Notes: generated from the sequence alone by a model not told the origin. A DNA stretch of 64,000 nt from Psychrobacillus vulpis (GCF_006861825.1 NZ_VDGI01000018.1:27865-91864); one strand, 5' to 3'; shown: positions 32,559 to 42,556, numbered from the stretch's first letter. Numbers and translations: made by a program.

Positions 32559-35006
32559 TTAATTTTCTGTTACTGCAGTTTTAATACGAACAACAAATTC
32601 ATCGTTTTCCACATCGAACACAACATGTTGACCAGTTAATACTTCCCCTTTTAGCAGCTCTTCAGAAAGTCGATCTTCCACATGTTTTTGTAATGCTCGA
32701 CGCAATGGACGTGCACCATATGCAGGATCGAATCCCTCTGTTGTAATTTTATCTTGAGCAGCTTCTGTTAACTCTAACTCAATACCTTGCTCTTTTAAGC
32801 GTTTCGCTAGCTGTTGCGTCATAAGTGTAACGATTTGTTTTAAATGCTCTTTTTCTAAAGAGTGGAATACAATCATTTCATCTAGACGGTTCAAGAATTC
32901 AGGACGGAATGCTTTTTTCAATTCTTCTAGCATTTTGCCTTTCATATCTTTATAATCCGTTTTCCCGCCTTCTTGTAGATTAAATCCAACATATTTATTG
33001 AATTTAAGTGCATCTGCTCCAACGTTTGATGTCATAATAACAACTGTATTACGGAAATCGACTGTACGTCCTTTAGAGTCTGTTAGTCGACCATCTTCTA
33101 AAACTTGTAGAAGTATATTAAACACATCTGGATGTGCTTTCTCAATTTCGTCTAATAAGATAACAGAGTAAGGTTTTCGACGTACTTTTTCTGTTAATTG
33201 ACCTCCGTCGTCAAATCCAACGTATCCTGGAGGAGAACCAACTAAACGAGAAGTAGAGTGTTTTTCCATATACTCAGACATATCCACTCGAATCATAGCA
33301 TCCTCGTCACCGAACATTACTTCTGCTAAAGCACGAGCAAGCTCCGTTTTACCAACACCAGTAGGTCCAAGGAAAATAAAGGATCCAATTGGACGTTTCG
33401 GATCTTTCAAGCCTGCACGAGCTCGGCGAATAGCACGAGAAATTGCATCTACAGCTTCCGATTGCCCAATTACTCTTTCATGTAGTTTATCTTCCAAATT
33501 TAATAATTTTTCAGATTCTGTTTGTGCTAGTTTTGAAACAGGAACCCCGGTCCACATTGAAACAACCGCAGCGATATCTTCCACTGTCACTTCAGATTCT
33601 TCTTTTCCTTGTTTTTCTTTCCATGTGTTTTTCATTTTTTCTAGCTCATCTTTTAGCTTCTGTTCTTTATCGCGGAAAGACGCAGCTTTTTCAAACTCTT
33701 GGCTTTGAACAGCAGCATTTTTCTCCGAACGAATAGCTTCTAATTTCGCTTCTAATTCCTTTAAATTTGGAGGTGTTGTGTATGATCGCAGGCGAACCTT
33801 TGAACCAGCTTCATCGATTAAGTCGATTGCTTTATCTGGTAAAAAGCGATCTGAAATGTAACGATCCGACATTTTAACAGCTGCTTCCACCGCTTCATCC
33901 GTAATTTTCACACGGTGATGAGCTTCATAACGATCGCGTAGACCATATATTATTTGAACTGCTTCATCCACAGATGGCTCATCTACTTGAATCGGTTGAA
34001 AACGACGCTCAAGTGCTGCATCTTTTTCAATATATTTGCGGTACTCATCTAATGTTGTCGCACCAATACATTGAATTTCTCCCCGTGCCAATGCTGGTTT
34101 CAAAATATTAGACGCATCAATTGCACCTTCTGCTCCACCAGCACCGATTAATGTATGCAACTCATCGATGAATAAGATAACATTACCTGCTTGGCGAATT
34201 TCGTCCATCACCTTCTTCAAGCGATCTTCAAATTCACCACGATATTTCGTACCTGCAACAACCGTACCCATGTCAAGCGTCATCACTCGTTTGTCGCGTA
34301 AGATTTCCGGCACTTCATTTTGTACAATTTGCTGTGCAAGCCCTTCTGCAATCGCCGTTTTACCAACACCTGGTTCACCAATTAGCACCGGATTGTTTTT
34401 AGTACGACGAGCCAAAATTTCAATAACACGTGTAATTTCTTTACTTCGTCCTATAACAGGATCTAATGAGCCATCTCTCGCGATTTGTGTTAAATCGCGA
34501 GCCAAACCATCTAATGTTGGAGTGCTAGCAGTTGCCGCACTATTATTGCCGTTCCCATGAGCTTGATCCGTGCTACCTAACAATTGAAGCACTTGTTGAC
34601 GTGCTTTATTTAAGCTGACGCCTGCATTATTTAAAACCCTTGCCGCAACCCCTTCTCCTTCACGGATTAATGCAAGTAATAAATGCTCTGTTCCAATATA
34701 TGAATGCCCTAACTTGCGGGACTCATCTACAGAAAGTTCAATGACTTTTTTCGCACGAGGTGTGTAATGAACGATTGGACCAACGTCTTCAGCACCAGTC
34801 CCTACTAACTCTTCCACCCCTGCTTCAATAACTTTAGGATCTACTTCAATCGCTTCTAGCGCTTTTGCTGCGATTCCACTACCTTCTCGAATAAGCCCAA
34901 GTAATATATGTTCAGTTCCAATAGACTCATGCTTTAAACGAATAGCTTCTTCTTGCGCTAGTTGTAATACTTTTTGTGACCTTTGCGTAAATCGATTAAA
35001 CATCAT
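32559..35006 (-). CDS. clpC: ATP-dependent Clp protease ATP-binding subunit ClpC
   Basis: Hsp100 unfoldase of 815 residues that feeds ClpP and degrades McsB-tagged (phosphoarginine) proteins. It has two N-terminal Clp repeats, AAA-1 ([14 protein letters not shown]), a coiled-coil M domain (near 410-470, with a UVR-like segment) and AAA-2 ([14 protein letters not shown]). The start at 35006 (ATGATG) overlaps the mcsB stop as ATGA and matches the B. subtilis N-terminus. An in-frame extension reaching 35153 lies inside mcsB and is rejected. Confidence 0.98.
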   Translation of the reverse strand: MMFNRFTQRSQKVLQLAQEEAIRLKHESIGTEHILLGLIREGSGIAAKALEAIEVDPKVIEAGVEELVGTGAEDVGPIVHYTPRAKKVIELSVDESRKLGHSYIGTEHLLLALIREGEGVAARVLNNAGVSLNKARQQVLQLLGSTDQAHGNGNNSAATASTPTLDGLARDLTQIARDGSLDPVIGRSKEITRVIEILARRTKNNPVLIGEPGVGKTAIAEGLAQQIVQNEVPEILRDKRVMTLDMGTVVAGTKYRGEFEDRLKKVMDEIRQAGNVILFIDELHTLIGAGGAEGAIDASNILKPALARGEIQCIGATTLDEYRKYIEKDAALERRFQPIQVDEPSVDEAVQIIYGLRDRYEAHHRVKITDEAVEAAVKMSDRYISDRFLPDKAIDLIDEAGSKVRLRSYTTPPNLKELEAKLEAIRSEKNAAVQSQEFEKAASFRDKEQKLKDELEKMKNTWKEKQGKEESEVTVEDIAAVVSMWTGVPVSKLAQTESEKLLNLEDKLHERVIGQSEAVDAISRAIRRARAGLKDPKRPIGSFIFLGPTGVGKTELARALAEVMFGDEDAMIRVDMSEYMEKHSTSRLVGSPPGYVGFDDGGQLTEKVRRKPYSVILLDEIEKAHPDVFNILLQVLEDGRLTDSKGRTVDFRNTVVIMTSNVGADALKFNKYVGFNLQEGGKTDYKDMKGKMLEELKKAFRPEFLNRLDEMIVFHSLEKEHLKQIVTLMTQQLAKRLKEQGIELELTEAAQDKITTEGFDPAYGARPLRRALQKHVEDRLSEELLKGEVLTGQHVVFDVENDEFVVRIKTAVTEN

Positions 35007-36097
35007 GTAAGTTCCTCTCCTTTTGTTTTCGGCGTTACTCCCATTTGCAACCGTTCCCTTAATAACTTCGCTCGAAACATATCTCTTTCCGAAGCATTTA
35101 AAGTAGTTCCTGCATACTGTTGTAAAAACCCCGGTTGCATAAACACCATACATTCATTCAAAATGGTTACATCTACGTCTTTTATGAGTCCTATATCTAT
35201 TCCTAAGCGGACATCTGATAAACATGTTGCAGCTTCATCTGTCGTCATAATACGAGCGTATGACAAGGTTCCTAATGAACGATATAGCCGGTCTTCTAAT
35301 GTATTGGAAGAATGCTTTAAAAGTGCATTTCTTGCTTCCCGTTCTTTTTGAATAATTTGTTCCGTAATACTTTGAAGATCAGCAAGTATATCTTCCTCAG
35401 GTTTACCAAGCGTTGTTTGATTTGAAACTTGGTAAACATTACCTAGAGCTTCACTACCTTCACCATAAATTCCTCTCACAACCATTCCCAATCTCGAAAT
35501 AATTGTAACGATTCGGTTCATTTGTTTTGTCATTGTTAATGCTGGTAAATGCATCATAACTGACGCTCTTAAACCAGTGCCTGTATTTGTTGGGCAGCTT
35601 GTTAAATACCCGAATTGCTCATCGAATGCGTATGGTAATTCTTTCTCCAACAACCCATCAATTGCATCTGCTTGTGTATATGCTTCTTGAATTTGAAGAC
35701 CAGGAAATAAGCATTGGATTCGGATATGATCTTCTTCATTGACCATTACACTAACTGATTCATCATCAGACAATAATACCGATCCAGTCATCGGTGAATT
35801 GGCAAGTTTCGGACTTATCAAATGTTTTTCAACTAACACTTGCCGACTTAATTCGGATAAGTCCTTTATTTGTATAGAGGAGAAATGCTTGTGTAAGTCT
35901 TCATTGGCGTCCAAAAGTGTTGCCGAAACAGATTGGTCAATTTTATGCGCTTCGTCTTCCGTAAATGCTAGTGGAAATCGATATCCATTCAAGTTCCTCG
36001 CAAGTCGAATCCTTGTACTCATGACAATATCTGAATGTTCTCCAATTCCAGCCATCCAACTAGAAGGCGAGTTATCTAAAAAGCGTTCAATCGACAT
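35003..36097 (-). CDS. mcsB: Protein arginine kinase McsB
   Basis: Phosphagen-kinase-like enzyme of 364 residues that phosphorylates arginines, marking proteins for ClpCP and inactivating CtsR. Characteristic segments are [36 protein letters not shown] (active-site loop) and NQTTLG. The ATG at 36097 follows GGGAGG and overlaps mcsA by 11 bases. Confidence 0.97.
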   Translation of the reverse strand: MSIERFLDNSPSSWMAGIGEHSDIVMSTRIRLARNLNGYRFPLAFTEDEAHKIDQSVSATLLDANEDLHKHFSSIQIKDLSELSRQVLVEKHLISPKLANSPMTGSVLLSDDESVSVMVNEEDHIRIQCLFPGLQIQEAYTQADAIDGLLEKELPYAFDEQFGYLTSCPTNTGTGLRASVMMHLPALTMTKQMNRIVTIISRLGMVVRGIYGEGSEALGNVYQVSNQTTLGKPEEDILADLQSITEQIIQKEREARNALLKHSSNTLEDRLYRSLGTLSYARIMTTDEAATCLSDVRLGIDIGLIKDVDVTILNECMVFMQPGFLQQYAGTTLNASERDMFRAKLLRERLQMGVTPKTKGEELT

Positions 36098-36629
36098 GTG
36101 TTTCGTCACCTCCCGCAGCGAGCTTACTCTCAAGCTCTCTTGCCTCATCTCTTAACTTTGCGGCTTCCTCGAACCGTTCGACTTCTATCGCTTCTTTCAA
36201 TTGCAAACGAACGGCTTCAATTTGTTTTTTTAATTTTAATTTCTCTCCGAATGCACCAGGCGCTTTACCAACATGTGACGTATTTCCGTTATGCAACCGT
36301 TTAAGCACATTTGGCAATTGCTTTCGGAAGCTGGTATAACACGAGGCGCAACCAAATTTCCCTTCATCTAAAAACCTTTGAATTGACCAGCCACATTCAT
36401 CGCAAACTAGCTGAGGTCTATTTTGTTTTTGATGGACCGGTTGATCTGCATGATTGAACCAGTTAGATAATAGCTGGTGGAGAGATAAAGGATCATGTTT
36501 ATACTCTACATAAAACGGGTGGAGACTATTTGCACAGACCTCACAATAATGTCGTTCAAAGTGTTCACCGTTATGCACTTGTGTAACCGTTACTTTAGCA
36601 GGTCTTTGCTTACAATTTTCACAAATCAC
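36087..36629 (-). CDS. mcsA: McsB activator McsA
   Basis: Zinc-finger adaptor of 180 residues required for McsB activity. Several CxxC pairs are visible (ICENC, YCEVC, VCDEC, GCASC) and a UVR-like coiled coil is at the C-terminus (AIEVERFEEAAKLRDEAREL). It is the second gene of the ctsR operon and overlaps mcsB. Confidence 0.96.
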   Translation of the reverse strand: MICENCKQRPAKVTVTQVHNGEHFERHYCEVCANSLHPFYVEYKHDPLSLHQLLSNWFNHADQPVHQKQNRPQLVCDECGWSIQRFLDEGKFGCASCYTSFRKQLPNVLKRLHNGNTSHVGKAPGAFGEKLKLKKQIEAVRLQLKEAIEVERFEEAAKLRDEARELESKLAAGGDETHVD

Positions 36630-36650
36630 TTTTCAACACCCCGTTTAATT

Positions 36651-37118
36651 TCACTTTTTTTCATATTTTAATGTTAGCAACATTGCACATAATATGCGCG
36701 AACGTAGCTCATCTCTTGCTGGTAGTGGAATAGCAAGTGTTGTTCGGTTTAGGGCCGCTAAAATGAGCTTTGCTTCTCGTTTAGAAATGACGTCCTCATC
36801 AATTAGTCTGAACACAATATCTTCCGTCATCGATTCGGATGCTCCACGTTCTAAGCTTTGTATTATATGCTCAATCAAATCAGCTTTCGTATGCGCACGG
36901 ACGCGGAGGATTCGAATATATCCACCACCACCACGCTTACTTTCCACTAAGTAACCGCGTTCTTGGGTAAAACGAGTATTTATCACGTAGTTTATCTGAG
37001 ATGGTACACATTGAAACTTTTCAGCAATTTCACTTCTTTTTATTTCAATCTGCCCCTTACTTTCTTCTTCTATAATAGACTTCAAATAACCTTCAATAAT
37101 ATCAGATATATTTTTCAT
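36651..37118 (-). CDS. ctsR: Transcriptional repressor CtsR
   Basis: Class III heat-shock repressor, 155 residues. The winged helix (IKRSEIAEKFQCVPSQINYVI) and the conserved beta-wing with the thermosensing glycines (VESKRGGGGYIRI) are intact. The upstream promoter is overlapped by a matching operator, indicating autoregulation of the operon. Confidence 0.97.
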   Translation of the reverse strand: MKNISDIIEGYLKSIIEEESKGQIEIKRSEIAEKFQCVPSQINYVINTRFTQERGYLVESKRGGGGYIRILRVRAHTKADLIEHIIQSLERGASESMTEDIVFRLIDEDVISKREAKLILAALNRTTLAIPLPARDELRSRILCAMLLTLKYEKK

Positions 37119-37144
37119 CTTCTCACCTCTTCTCGCAAACTGAC

Positions 37145-37192
37145 TTTGACTAACTTTGACTATATTATAGCGAGTAAAATTTAGTTGTGCAA
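37145..37192 (-). promoter_or_regulatory. ctsR promoter with overlapping CtsR operator
   Basis: On the minus strand TTGCAC (37187-37192), a 17-bp spacer and TATAAT (37164-37169) form a SigA promoter. Immediately downstream is the direct heptad repeat AGTCAAAGTTAGTCAAA (37145-37161), matching the CtsR consensus. A further half-site, GGTCAAA, lies near 37234-37240. Repression would occur at or just past the transcription start. Confidence 0.88.
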
Positions 37193-37277
37193 TTGATACG
37201 CTTCGCTAAAAAAGATGATGTACTGTTGTCTACTTTGACCTAACAACTGAAAATACTAGTTCATTTAGATGATACAA

Positions 37278-37309
37278 AAGAGACTGCCTCCGACAACGAG
37301 GCAGTCCCT
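37278..37309 (-). terminator. Terminator after the GNAT gene
   Basis: GACTGCCTC (37282-37290) and GAGGCAGTC (37298-37306) form a perfect 9-bp stem with a 7-base loop, followed on the minus strand by TCTTTT. Confidence 0.8.
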
Positions 37310-37346
37310 TAAAGTATAACCATTTATATAAAATTTCAGTTATTTT

Positions 37347-37796
37347 TCATCGGTAAATTAATTGTGTAATAAAAAAGTTTGGCTCAACTTCGATATCCTT
37401 TGATTTCTTAAATCCAAAGTTTTCGTAGAGTTGGATTGCTGGAGTATTTTTCGCTCCAGTCGAAACTAAAACTTGCTGATTTTCTAATTTCAAGGATAAT
37501 ACATGCTTTAATAGCGCAGTAGCAATTCCTTTACGAAAATAATAAGGATGCACAACGAGTCTACAAATGTCCAAGAGCTCATCTGTCTTTGTAAACGATA
37601 CAAAGCCGGCCAATTGCGTTCCTTCATAATTTCCGATAAAGACTTCCTCTGAGATGATTATGTCATGAATCGTATCTCGAAGCTGAGGAATTCCATCAAA
37701 TCCAATCCATTCTGCCTCAATTTTATATGCAGGTATTTGAACCGCCAGCATTTTCTCAGCTGTCGACTCTTCTTTATGATCAAGTAATCGTATCAT
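37347..37796 (-). CDS. GNAT-family N-acetyltransferase
   Basis: A 149-residue GCN5-related acetyltransferase. The acetyl-CoA-binding motif A is CRLVVHPYYFRKGIATALL (near residues 92-110), and the C-terminal strand ends with NTPAIQLYENFGFKKS. AAAGGAG precedes the ATG. It follows the GTPase gene by 23 bases and may be co-transcribed with it. The substrate is unknown. Confidence 0.85.
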   Translation of the reverse strand: MIRLLDHKEESTAEKMLAVQIPAYKIEAEWIGFDGIPQLRDTIHDIIISEEVFIGNYEGTQLAGFVSFTKTDELLDICRLVVHPYYFRKGIATALLKHVLSLKLENQQVLVSTGAKNTPAIQLYENFGFKKSKDIEVEPNFFITQLIYR

Positions 37797-37819
37797 CTTA
37801 AACTCCTTTAATAGACCAA

Positions 37820-38875
37820 TTATTTTTTCTTTTTATAATTACTTCTCTGCACTTTTGTGATTTGTTTCCATTTATCCCGTTCTACTTTTCGAGCTGCTAC
37901 GTCATTTTTTCTCTCGATATGAGCAAGCTCTCTCATTAATTTTACGTAACTTTTATACCGCTCTTCTTTTAGAACTCCAGTATAGATAGCTTCTTGAATC
38001 GCACACCCTGGTTCTTTTTCATGCTTACAGTCTCGGAATCGGCACTCTTCTCCTAACTCCTCTATATCTTTGAAACTCGCACTTACTCCTTCACTTGTAT
38101 CCCAAAGTTGAAATTCTCTCATCCCTGGGGTGTCGATTAATAATCCCCCACTCGGTAACAATGTAAGCTCTCTATGCGTAGTTGTGTGACGTCCTTTACT
38201 ATCGTCTTCCCGAATATCACTAACAGCCATGACCTCTACCCCTGATAGAGCGTTAATAAGAGATGATTTACCAACACCTGAAGACCCTAAAAGCGCACCA
38301 GTTTTCCCAGCTGATAAGAGCCTCTCAAGATTATCTATTCCTTCACCAGTCAAGCTACTTACTGCAAATACATCAACACCAAATGCAACCGACTCTACTT
38401 CACTTATATAGTAAGACAAATCATCACAAGCATCTTTTTTCGTCAATACAACAACAGGTGTTGCACCCGAATCCCACGCAGCTAATAAATATCGCTCCAA
38501 TCTACGCACATTGAAATCATGATTAAGGGACATCACGAGAAAAACGAAATCAACGTTAACAGCGATTAGCTGTATTTCTGTTGTCATTCCAGCCGCTTTC
38601 CTCGAAAACTGAGAGCTTCTAGGAAGCACTTCTTGAATGATTCCTTTTTCCTCACCAGGCATTTGTTCAAGAACAACCCAGTCTCCAACTGCCGGAAATG
38701 CTTCCCTATCGTGGTCAAATTTAAATTTCCCAGAAAGTGAACATAGCCATTCCCCTTCATTTGTCATAACACGATATAAATTTTTATGCTCCAATAAGAC
38801 GCGACCTGCTACACTACTACCTATCAGTTTTTCTTGCCAATTATTATTCCAACCATATTGTTCGATTAAATTCAA
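37820..38875 (-). CDS. rsgA: RsgA-type circularly permuted GTPase
   Basis: Ribosome small-subunit-dependent GTPase of 351 residues. An N-terminal OB fold is followed by the permuted G motifs in the order G4 (TKKD), G1 (GSSGVGKSS), G3 (DTPGMRE) and a C-terminal zinc site (CRFRDCKHEKEPGC). It is longer than the B. subtilis RsgA (YloQ, about 300 residues), with an extended N-terminus and a basic C-terminal tail, which suggests the second RsgA-like subfamily found in many Bacilli. A TTG start is likely because TAGGAGG lies eight bases upstream. It may act in 30S maturation, but paralogue functions are less clear. Confidence 0.85.
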   Translation of the reverse strand: MNLIEQYGWNNNWQEKLIGSSVAGRVLLEHKNLYRVMTNEGEWLCSLSGKFKFDHDREAFPAVGDWVVLEQMPGEEKGIIQEVLPRSSQFSRKAAGMTTEIQLIAVNVDFVFLVMSLNHDFNVRRLERYLLAAWDSGATPVVVLTKKDACDDLSYYISEVESVAFGVDVFAVSSLTGEGIDNLERLLSAGKTGALLGSSGVGKSSLINALSGVEVMAVSDIREDDSKGRHTTTHRELTLLPSGGLLIDTPGMREFQLWDTSEGVSASFKDIEELGEECRFRDCKHEKEPGCAIQEAIYTGVLKEERYKSYVKLMRELAHIERKNDVAARKVERDKWKQITKVQRSNYKKKK

Positions 38876-38904
38876 ATTTACTTCCTCCTAATTTTCCATA
38901 TAAA

Positions 38905-38938
38905 AAAACCATGACTGCACAAATCAGCAGCCATGGTC
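38905..38938 (-). terminator. Terminator of the ABC-2 exporter operon
   Basis: The minus strand has ACCATGGCTGC and GTGCAGTCATGGT around a short loop, then seven T residues. It lies between the exporter operon (with its small ORF) and the GTPase gene. Confidence 0.8.
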
Positions 38939-39030
38939 CCCGGACAATAGTAAAGAAGTATGTTAAAAAGTATAACGAAATACATTTACATGTCAGTTAC
39001 AAGTAAATGAAAAGCATATTCGTTTTACAA

Positions 39031-39096
39031 TTAGAAACATATAGAGTGGGACATCATGAACTTACTGATTCGTGGTTTACAAATTAAATTAGCCAT
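39031..39096 (-). CDS. Possible 21-residue small ORF behind the ABC exporter
   Basis: ATG at 39096 is preceded by AAGGAGTGAGG at about nine bases, a strong ribosome binding site, and the frame encodes MANLICKPRISKFMMSHSICF before TAA at 39031. It lies about 70 bases past the permease gene and before the operon terminator, so it would be on the same transcript. I do not recognise it. It has two cysteines and is net basic. It could be a real peptide or chance; conservation is the deciding test. Confidence 0.35.
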   Translation of the reverse strand: MANLICKPRISKFMMSHSICF

Positions 39097-39163
39097 AATG
39101 CCTCACTCCTTTCCTTAAGTTATTTTCAGAATACAACAAATTCAAAATGACGTCAATACAAAT

Positions 39164-40114
39164 TTATGCAGCTACGTCTCTTCTTATAAACGACCAGTAA
39201 CTAATAACTAAAAATACAAGGACATATACCGAAATTACTGCTATAGAAAACGGCATTGTTAGTCCTTCAATCATCGGCTGGTTATTTCCTATATATTGGG
39301 TTAAATTCGTATTTGCGAATAAGATGTACTTCACAAACTCAAATCTAGACAATATTAATACTATATTTACCCCCATAAACATAAGGAAAATAGATATACC
39401 TATTGCTAGTGAACTTGAACGGAATACAGAACCGATCATAAACGCAAGTGTTCCAATAACAAATACATTTATAAGCGATAGACCAATTAAAAGTAGTAGT
39501 CTACCCCAAAATGAAACGTCTACCACATTTCCATTCACTACTTCTAAACTTCTACCAGGTATTTGATCAAAGAAAATATATCCAGTAATTACACCAAACA
39601 GTAATAAAACTGCGGACATCACAATCGCAAAAATCCCTACTGTTATAAGTTTAGAAGTCAAAATCTTCCATCTTTTTACTGGTCTTGTTAATAACATTTT
39701 AATAGTCCCTTGTGAAAACTCAGAAGCAACAATTCCGGCAGCAACAACTACAGTGAATAATGTAATAATAGATAGAATGCCTGGAATTTCGTTAATAAAT
39801 CCTTTCACACTTTCTGAACTTATTGGCGCAATGTTATGATCTAATCGATATTTTTCAATTAATAGTGCGTCTTCAAAACTCTTTAACTCATCATCAGACA
39901 AATTAGGAATCGCTAATTGCTCTTCCAAAGAAGTAATTTGTGCTTGTGAACTCTGTTTCCAATCATCTACTTGATCAGTTTGGCTTTGGATCCATTTAAA
40001 AATACCTCCCAAACCAATCATTAAGAGAGCAGTAATCACTAACATGACCCATGTAGCTTTTTTACTCCAAAGCTTTAACCATTCATTTCTTATGAGATTC
40101 AGCAATTTGCCCAC
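39164..40114 (-). CDS. ABC-2 type transporter permease
   Basis: Membrane subunit of 316 residues with about six helices. The first helix (TWVMLVITALLMIGLGG) is followed by an extracellular stretch of about 80 residues (40-105), then five helices, one carrying the ABC-2 sequence EFSQGTIKMLLTRPVKRW. The layout is that of two-component drug or bacteriocin-immunity exporters (BcrAB type). It overlaps the ATPase gene by 32 bases. The substrate cannot be deduced. Confidence 0.85.
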   Translation of the reverse strand: MGKLLNLIRNEWLKLWSKKATWVMLVITALLMIGLGGIFKWIQSQTDQVDDWKQSSQAQITSLEEQLAIPNLSDDELKSFEDALLIEKYRLDHNIAPISSESVKGFINEIPGILSIITLFTVVVAAGIVASEFSQGTIKMLLTRPVKRWKILTSKLITVGIFAIVMSAVLLLFGVITGYIFFDQIPGRSLEVVNGNVVDVSFWGRLLLLIGLSLINVFVIGTLAFMIGSVFRSSSLAIGISIFLMFMGVNIVLILSRFEFVKYILFANTNLTQYIGNNQPMIEGLTMPFSIAVISVYVLVFLVISYWSFIRRDVAA

Positions 40115-41006
40115 CTCCTGTCATTTCTAAAAATTGATCTTCTAGTGTCTTTTTATGTAGACTGAATGAAAAAATTTGTAAATTGCTCGTAACCATTTCA
40201 GTAATCAAGGCTGGAACCGCCTCTGTTTCTAAAGGAATTACAAAACCTTTTTCGAAGTTTTCTACTTTCATATCTTTAGATTCGAAGAAAGCATGTGCCT
40301 GTTCTTTAGGAGACACCTCTGCATAATAATAAGATTCTTGCTCTCCATTTACTTCTTTTATAGAAATTAATTTCCCATTTTGAATAACAGCGATTCTATC
40401 ACACATTAACTCTATTTCTGCCAATAAGTGACTAGATACAAAAATAGAAACTCCTTCTTCCGTAGCTATTTTACGTAGGTACATTCGGAATTCACGAATT
40501 CCAGCTGGATCTAGTCCGTTTGTTGGCTCATCTAATATTAAAAATTTTGGTCGATGTAAAAGTGCTTGAGCCAATCCTAGACGTTGCCGCATTCCTAGTG
40601 AGTATGTGGAAACCTTTTCATGAATTCGATTTTGCAATCCTACTTGAGCAATGACTTCGTCTATTCGATCCTTTGTCACGTTTTTATTCATCCGTGCAAA
40701 ATGTAATAAGTTTTTATAACCACTCATAAACTTATACATTTCGGGATTTTCTACAATTACTCCCACTTTACTCATGGATTCCTCAAAATTAGTGGAAATA
40801 GCCTGACCGTCGATAAATACCTCTCCTGACGTCGGCCTCATGAGTCCTGTCATCATTCGAATCGTCGTTGTTTTTCCAGCTCCATTTGGCCCTAAGAATC
40901 CCGTGATTTGACCTGCAAATAAATCTAAACTGAGATCATCAATGATTTTCTTTTTGCCGATTACCTTTGTTATATTTTGAAGCTTAACAATCGGTTTAGT
41001 ATCCAT
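40083..41006 (-). CDS. ABC transporter ATP-binding protein (BcrA-like)
   Basis: ATPase subunit of 307 residues. It has Walker A (GPNGAGKTTT), a short signature (YSLGMRQRLGLAQAL), Walker B (FLILDEPTNGLDP) and the switch histidine in SSHLL. The C-terminal extension of about 85 residues is typical of DrrA/BcrA-type exporter ATPases. GGGAGGG precedes the ATG. It is paired with the overlapping permease gene. Confidence 0.9.
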   Translation of the reverse strand: MDTKPIVKLQNITKVIGKKKIIDDLSLDLFAGQITGFLGPNGAGKTTTIRMMTGLMRPTSGEVFIDGQAISTNFEESMSKVGVIVENPEMYKFMSGYKNLLHFARMNKNVTKDRIDEVIAQVGLQNRIHEKVSTYSLGMRQRLGLAQALLHRPKFLILDEPTNGLDPAGIREFRMYLRKIATEEGVSIFVSSHLLAEIELMCDRIAVIQNGKLISIKEVNGEQESYYYAEVSPKEQAHAFFESKDMKVENFEKGFVIPLETEAVPALITEMVTSNLQIFSFSLHKKTLEDQFLEMTGGGQIAESHKK

Positions 41007-41192
41007 TTATTCACCCTCCCATTTCGGATATTTATCCATATCCTACTATCTTTATTTTTTATTTCCAAATACTCACCGCTTAGTATTACGTAAATCGTTA
41101 AAAAAAGTTTCATACACTTTAAAAAAATCTTTTTGATCGATTCTATTAGTCATTTTCAACTTATGGTAAAGTGCTTTTAGGGAGGGATAAAA

Positions 41193-41873
41193 ATGGAATT
41201 TGATGCAGAGGTTTCAAAACAATACGATAGAGGAATTAGACGTTCTTTGCCTACATACGATGCCATGTTTCGAATGATTCAAGCATTTTTACGAGCAAAC
41301 GTATCGGAGGTTGCAGATGTATTAATTGTTGGAGCCGGTGGTGGAACAGAACTCACTACTTTTGGTACAAGAAACCAAAATTGGACATTTACTGGTGTGG
41401 ACCCATCAGAAACGATGCTATCTGTAGCTCAAGAGAAGTGTTTAGAAGCTGGAATTTCGGAACGTGTTTTTTTACATGAAGGTACTATAGATACTCTTCC
41501 AAATGAAAATTTATATGATGCTGCAACATGCATTTTAGTACTCCATTTTATCGAAACGTATGTAGGGAAATTAGAGGTTTTGAAAAATATTCACGGAAGA
41601 TTAAAGCCAGGGGCACCATTTGTTATGGTTAGTAAATACGGAGATCCTAACAGTGATGAGTTTCAAGAGAGATTAAATCTTTGGAAAAACTACTGGCTCG
41701 ATACAACTAAACTAACGTCTGAAGAAGTGAATGAAATGGAAGAAAGCATTCTTTCTCTTTCTTTTCTACCTGAGGAGACAATCGTACAATTGCTACAAGA
41801 GGCTGGATTTGTACGCATTGCAAAATTTTTCTCTACAACACTTTTTGGCGGTTGGATTTGTCATAAAGAATAG
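41193..41873 (+). CDS. Class I SAM-dependent methyltransferase
   Basis: A 226-residue methyltransferase. The SAM-binding motif is VLIVGAGGGTELTTFG, followed by GVDPSETML and a later AATCILVLHFIE strand. GGGAGGG precedes the ATG. It stands alone and is divergent from the exporter operon, with 186 bases between them. The sequence resembles small-molecule methyltransferases of the Methyltransf_25 group; the substrate is unknown. Confidence 0.82.
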   Translation: MEFDAEVSKQYDRGIRRSLPTYDAMFRMIQAFLRANVSEVADVLIVGAGGGTELTTFGTRNQNWTFTGVDPSETMLSVAQEKCLEAGISERVFLHEGTIDTLPNENLYDAATCILVLHFIETYVGKLEVLKNIHGRLKPGAPFVMVSKYGDPNSDEFQERLNLWKNYWLDTTKLTSEEVNEMEESILSLSFLPEETIVQLLQEAGFVRIAKFFSTTLFGGWICHKE

Positions 41874-41938
41874 GAATATGAAAAAAACAGGGCAAAAAGA
41901 CGCCCGGTCCTTTTAAAACAAGTAGCCGCAGAAGTACG

Positions 41939-42097
41939 GTTGATTTCCGCTCCTGCGAACGCTTTCCGCCGGCATGGCTTCAGCCGCTTCCCTTGCTCCT
42001 GCGCAAGCTCGTCGCAAAAATTAATTTCGCTACGCTCAGTCCAGGGTCTTCAGCTCATGCTATTCCGGCTGGAGTCGTCGCCTGCGCTCCAATCAAC
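41939..42097. repeat. Long imperfect palindrome, family C (about 159 bp)
   Basis: The stretch begins GTTGATT and ends AATCAAC, and the arms remain partly complementary inward (CGCTTTCCGCCGG with CCGGCTGGAGTCG). It is GC-rich relative to its surroundings and non-coding. It has the general style of the other intergenic palindromes in this window, but not their sequence. Confidence 0.55.
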
Positions 42098-42329
42098 TAG
42101 TATGTAGCTATTCATCATTGCAGCTGTTTATTAATAGAATGAGCGAAACTGATAAAGAATAGTAGGAATAGCACAACTACTTCTTTTTCTCTATTTCCAA
42201 AAAGTGAACGGCTTGTTTTAGGAGATTGGATTGATCAATAACTGTCTACAAATCTTCACTTTATAATGCAGTAGCAAGTACTCCATTCAAACAATGAATA
42301 GAAAGCACTTGATTACTTTTTTTGTAGAA

Positions 42330-42496
42330 TGGATGGATGCAGTGAAAAGCGGCGACTCCTGCGGGATTGGCGAGACAGACGAGACCCCGCACGAAGCGAA
42401 GTGAAACGAAGCGAAGCGAAGTGAAACGAAGCGAAGCGAAGGAGGAGGCTCGTCGCTCGCCCCGCGGAAAGCGTCCGCTTGGAACGGAATCCATCC
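42330..42496. repeat. GC-rich palindrome, family A, with an internal 20-bp tandem duplication
   Basis: The core (GACTCCTGCGGG ... CCCCGCACGAAGCG ... GGAGGAGGCTCGTCGC ... CCGCGGAAAGCG) is the reverse complement of the core inside the two MITE-like elements at 253 and 56575. Outer arms GGATG and CATCC also pair. Within it GTGAAACGAAGCGAAGCGAA occurs twice in tandem (42401-42420 and 42421-42440). It is non-coding. Confidence 0.7.
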
Positions 42497-42523
42497 TATA
42501 AACTTTTATACTTTCTTATTCTT

Positions 42524-42554
42524 TAAAAAAGCGTTTGCGCCGCAAACGCTTTAA
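42524..42554 (-). terminator. Terminator of the dpp-ykf operon
   Basis: AAAGCGTTTGC (42528-42538) and GCAAACGCTTT (42542-42552) form a perfect 11-bp stem with a three-base loop, followed on the minus strand by T residues. Confidence 0.9.
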
Positions 42555-42556
42555 GT

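Larger units (their letters stand above)
41874..42526. other. Gene-free spacer filled with palindromic repeats
   Basis: The 650 bases hold two large imperfect palindromes (41939-42097 and about 42330-42496) and AT-rich filler between them. A frame at 42261-42494 (minus) merely translates the repeat. No gene is supported. Confidence 0.6.

Noticed and set aside
35007..35153. N-terminal extension of ClpC by 49 residues
   Set aside because: It lies wholly within the mcsB coding sequence; the ATGATG at 35006 overlapping the mcsB stop matches the known ClpC N-terminus.
41881..41917. GGGC/GCCC hairpin after the methyltransferase gene as terminator
   Set aside because: The stem is only four to five pairs and the T run is better on the opposite strand, where no gene ends; too weak to list.
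42261..42494. 77-codon minus-strand frame rich in repeated Phe-Ala-Ser-Leu-Arg-like units
   Set aside because: The periodic peptide is only a translation of the GAAGC/GAAAC tandem repeats inside the family A palindrome.
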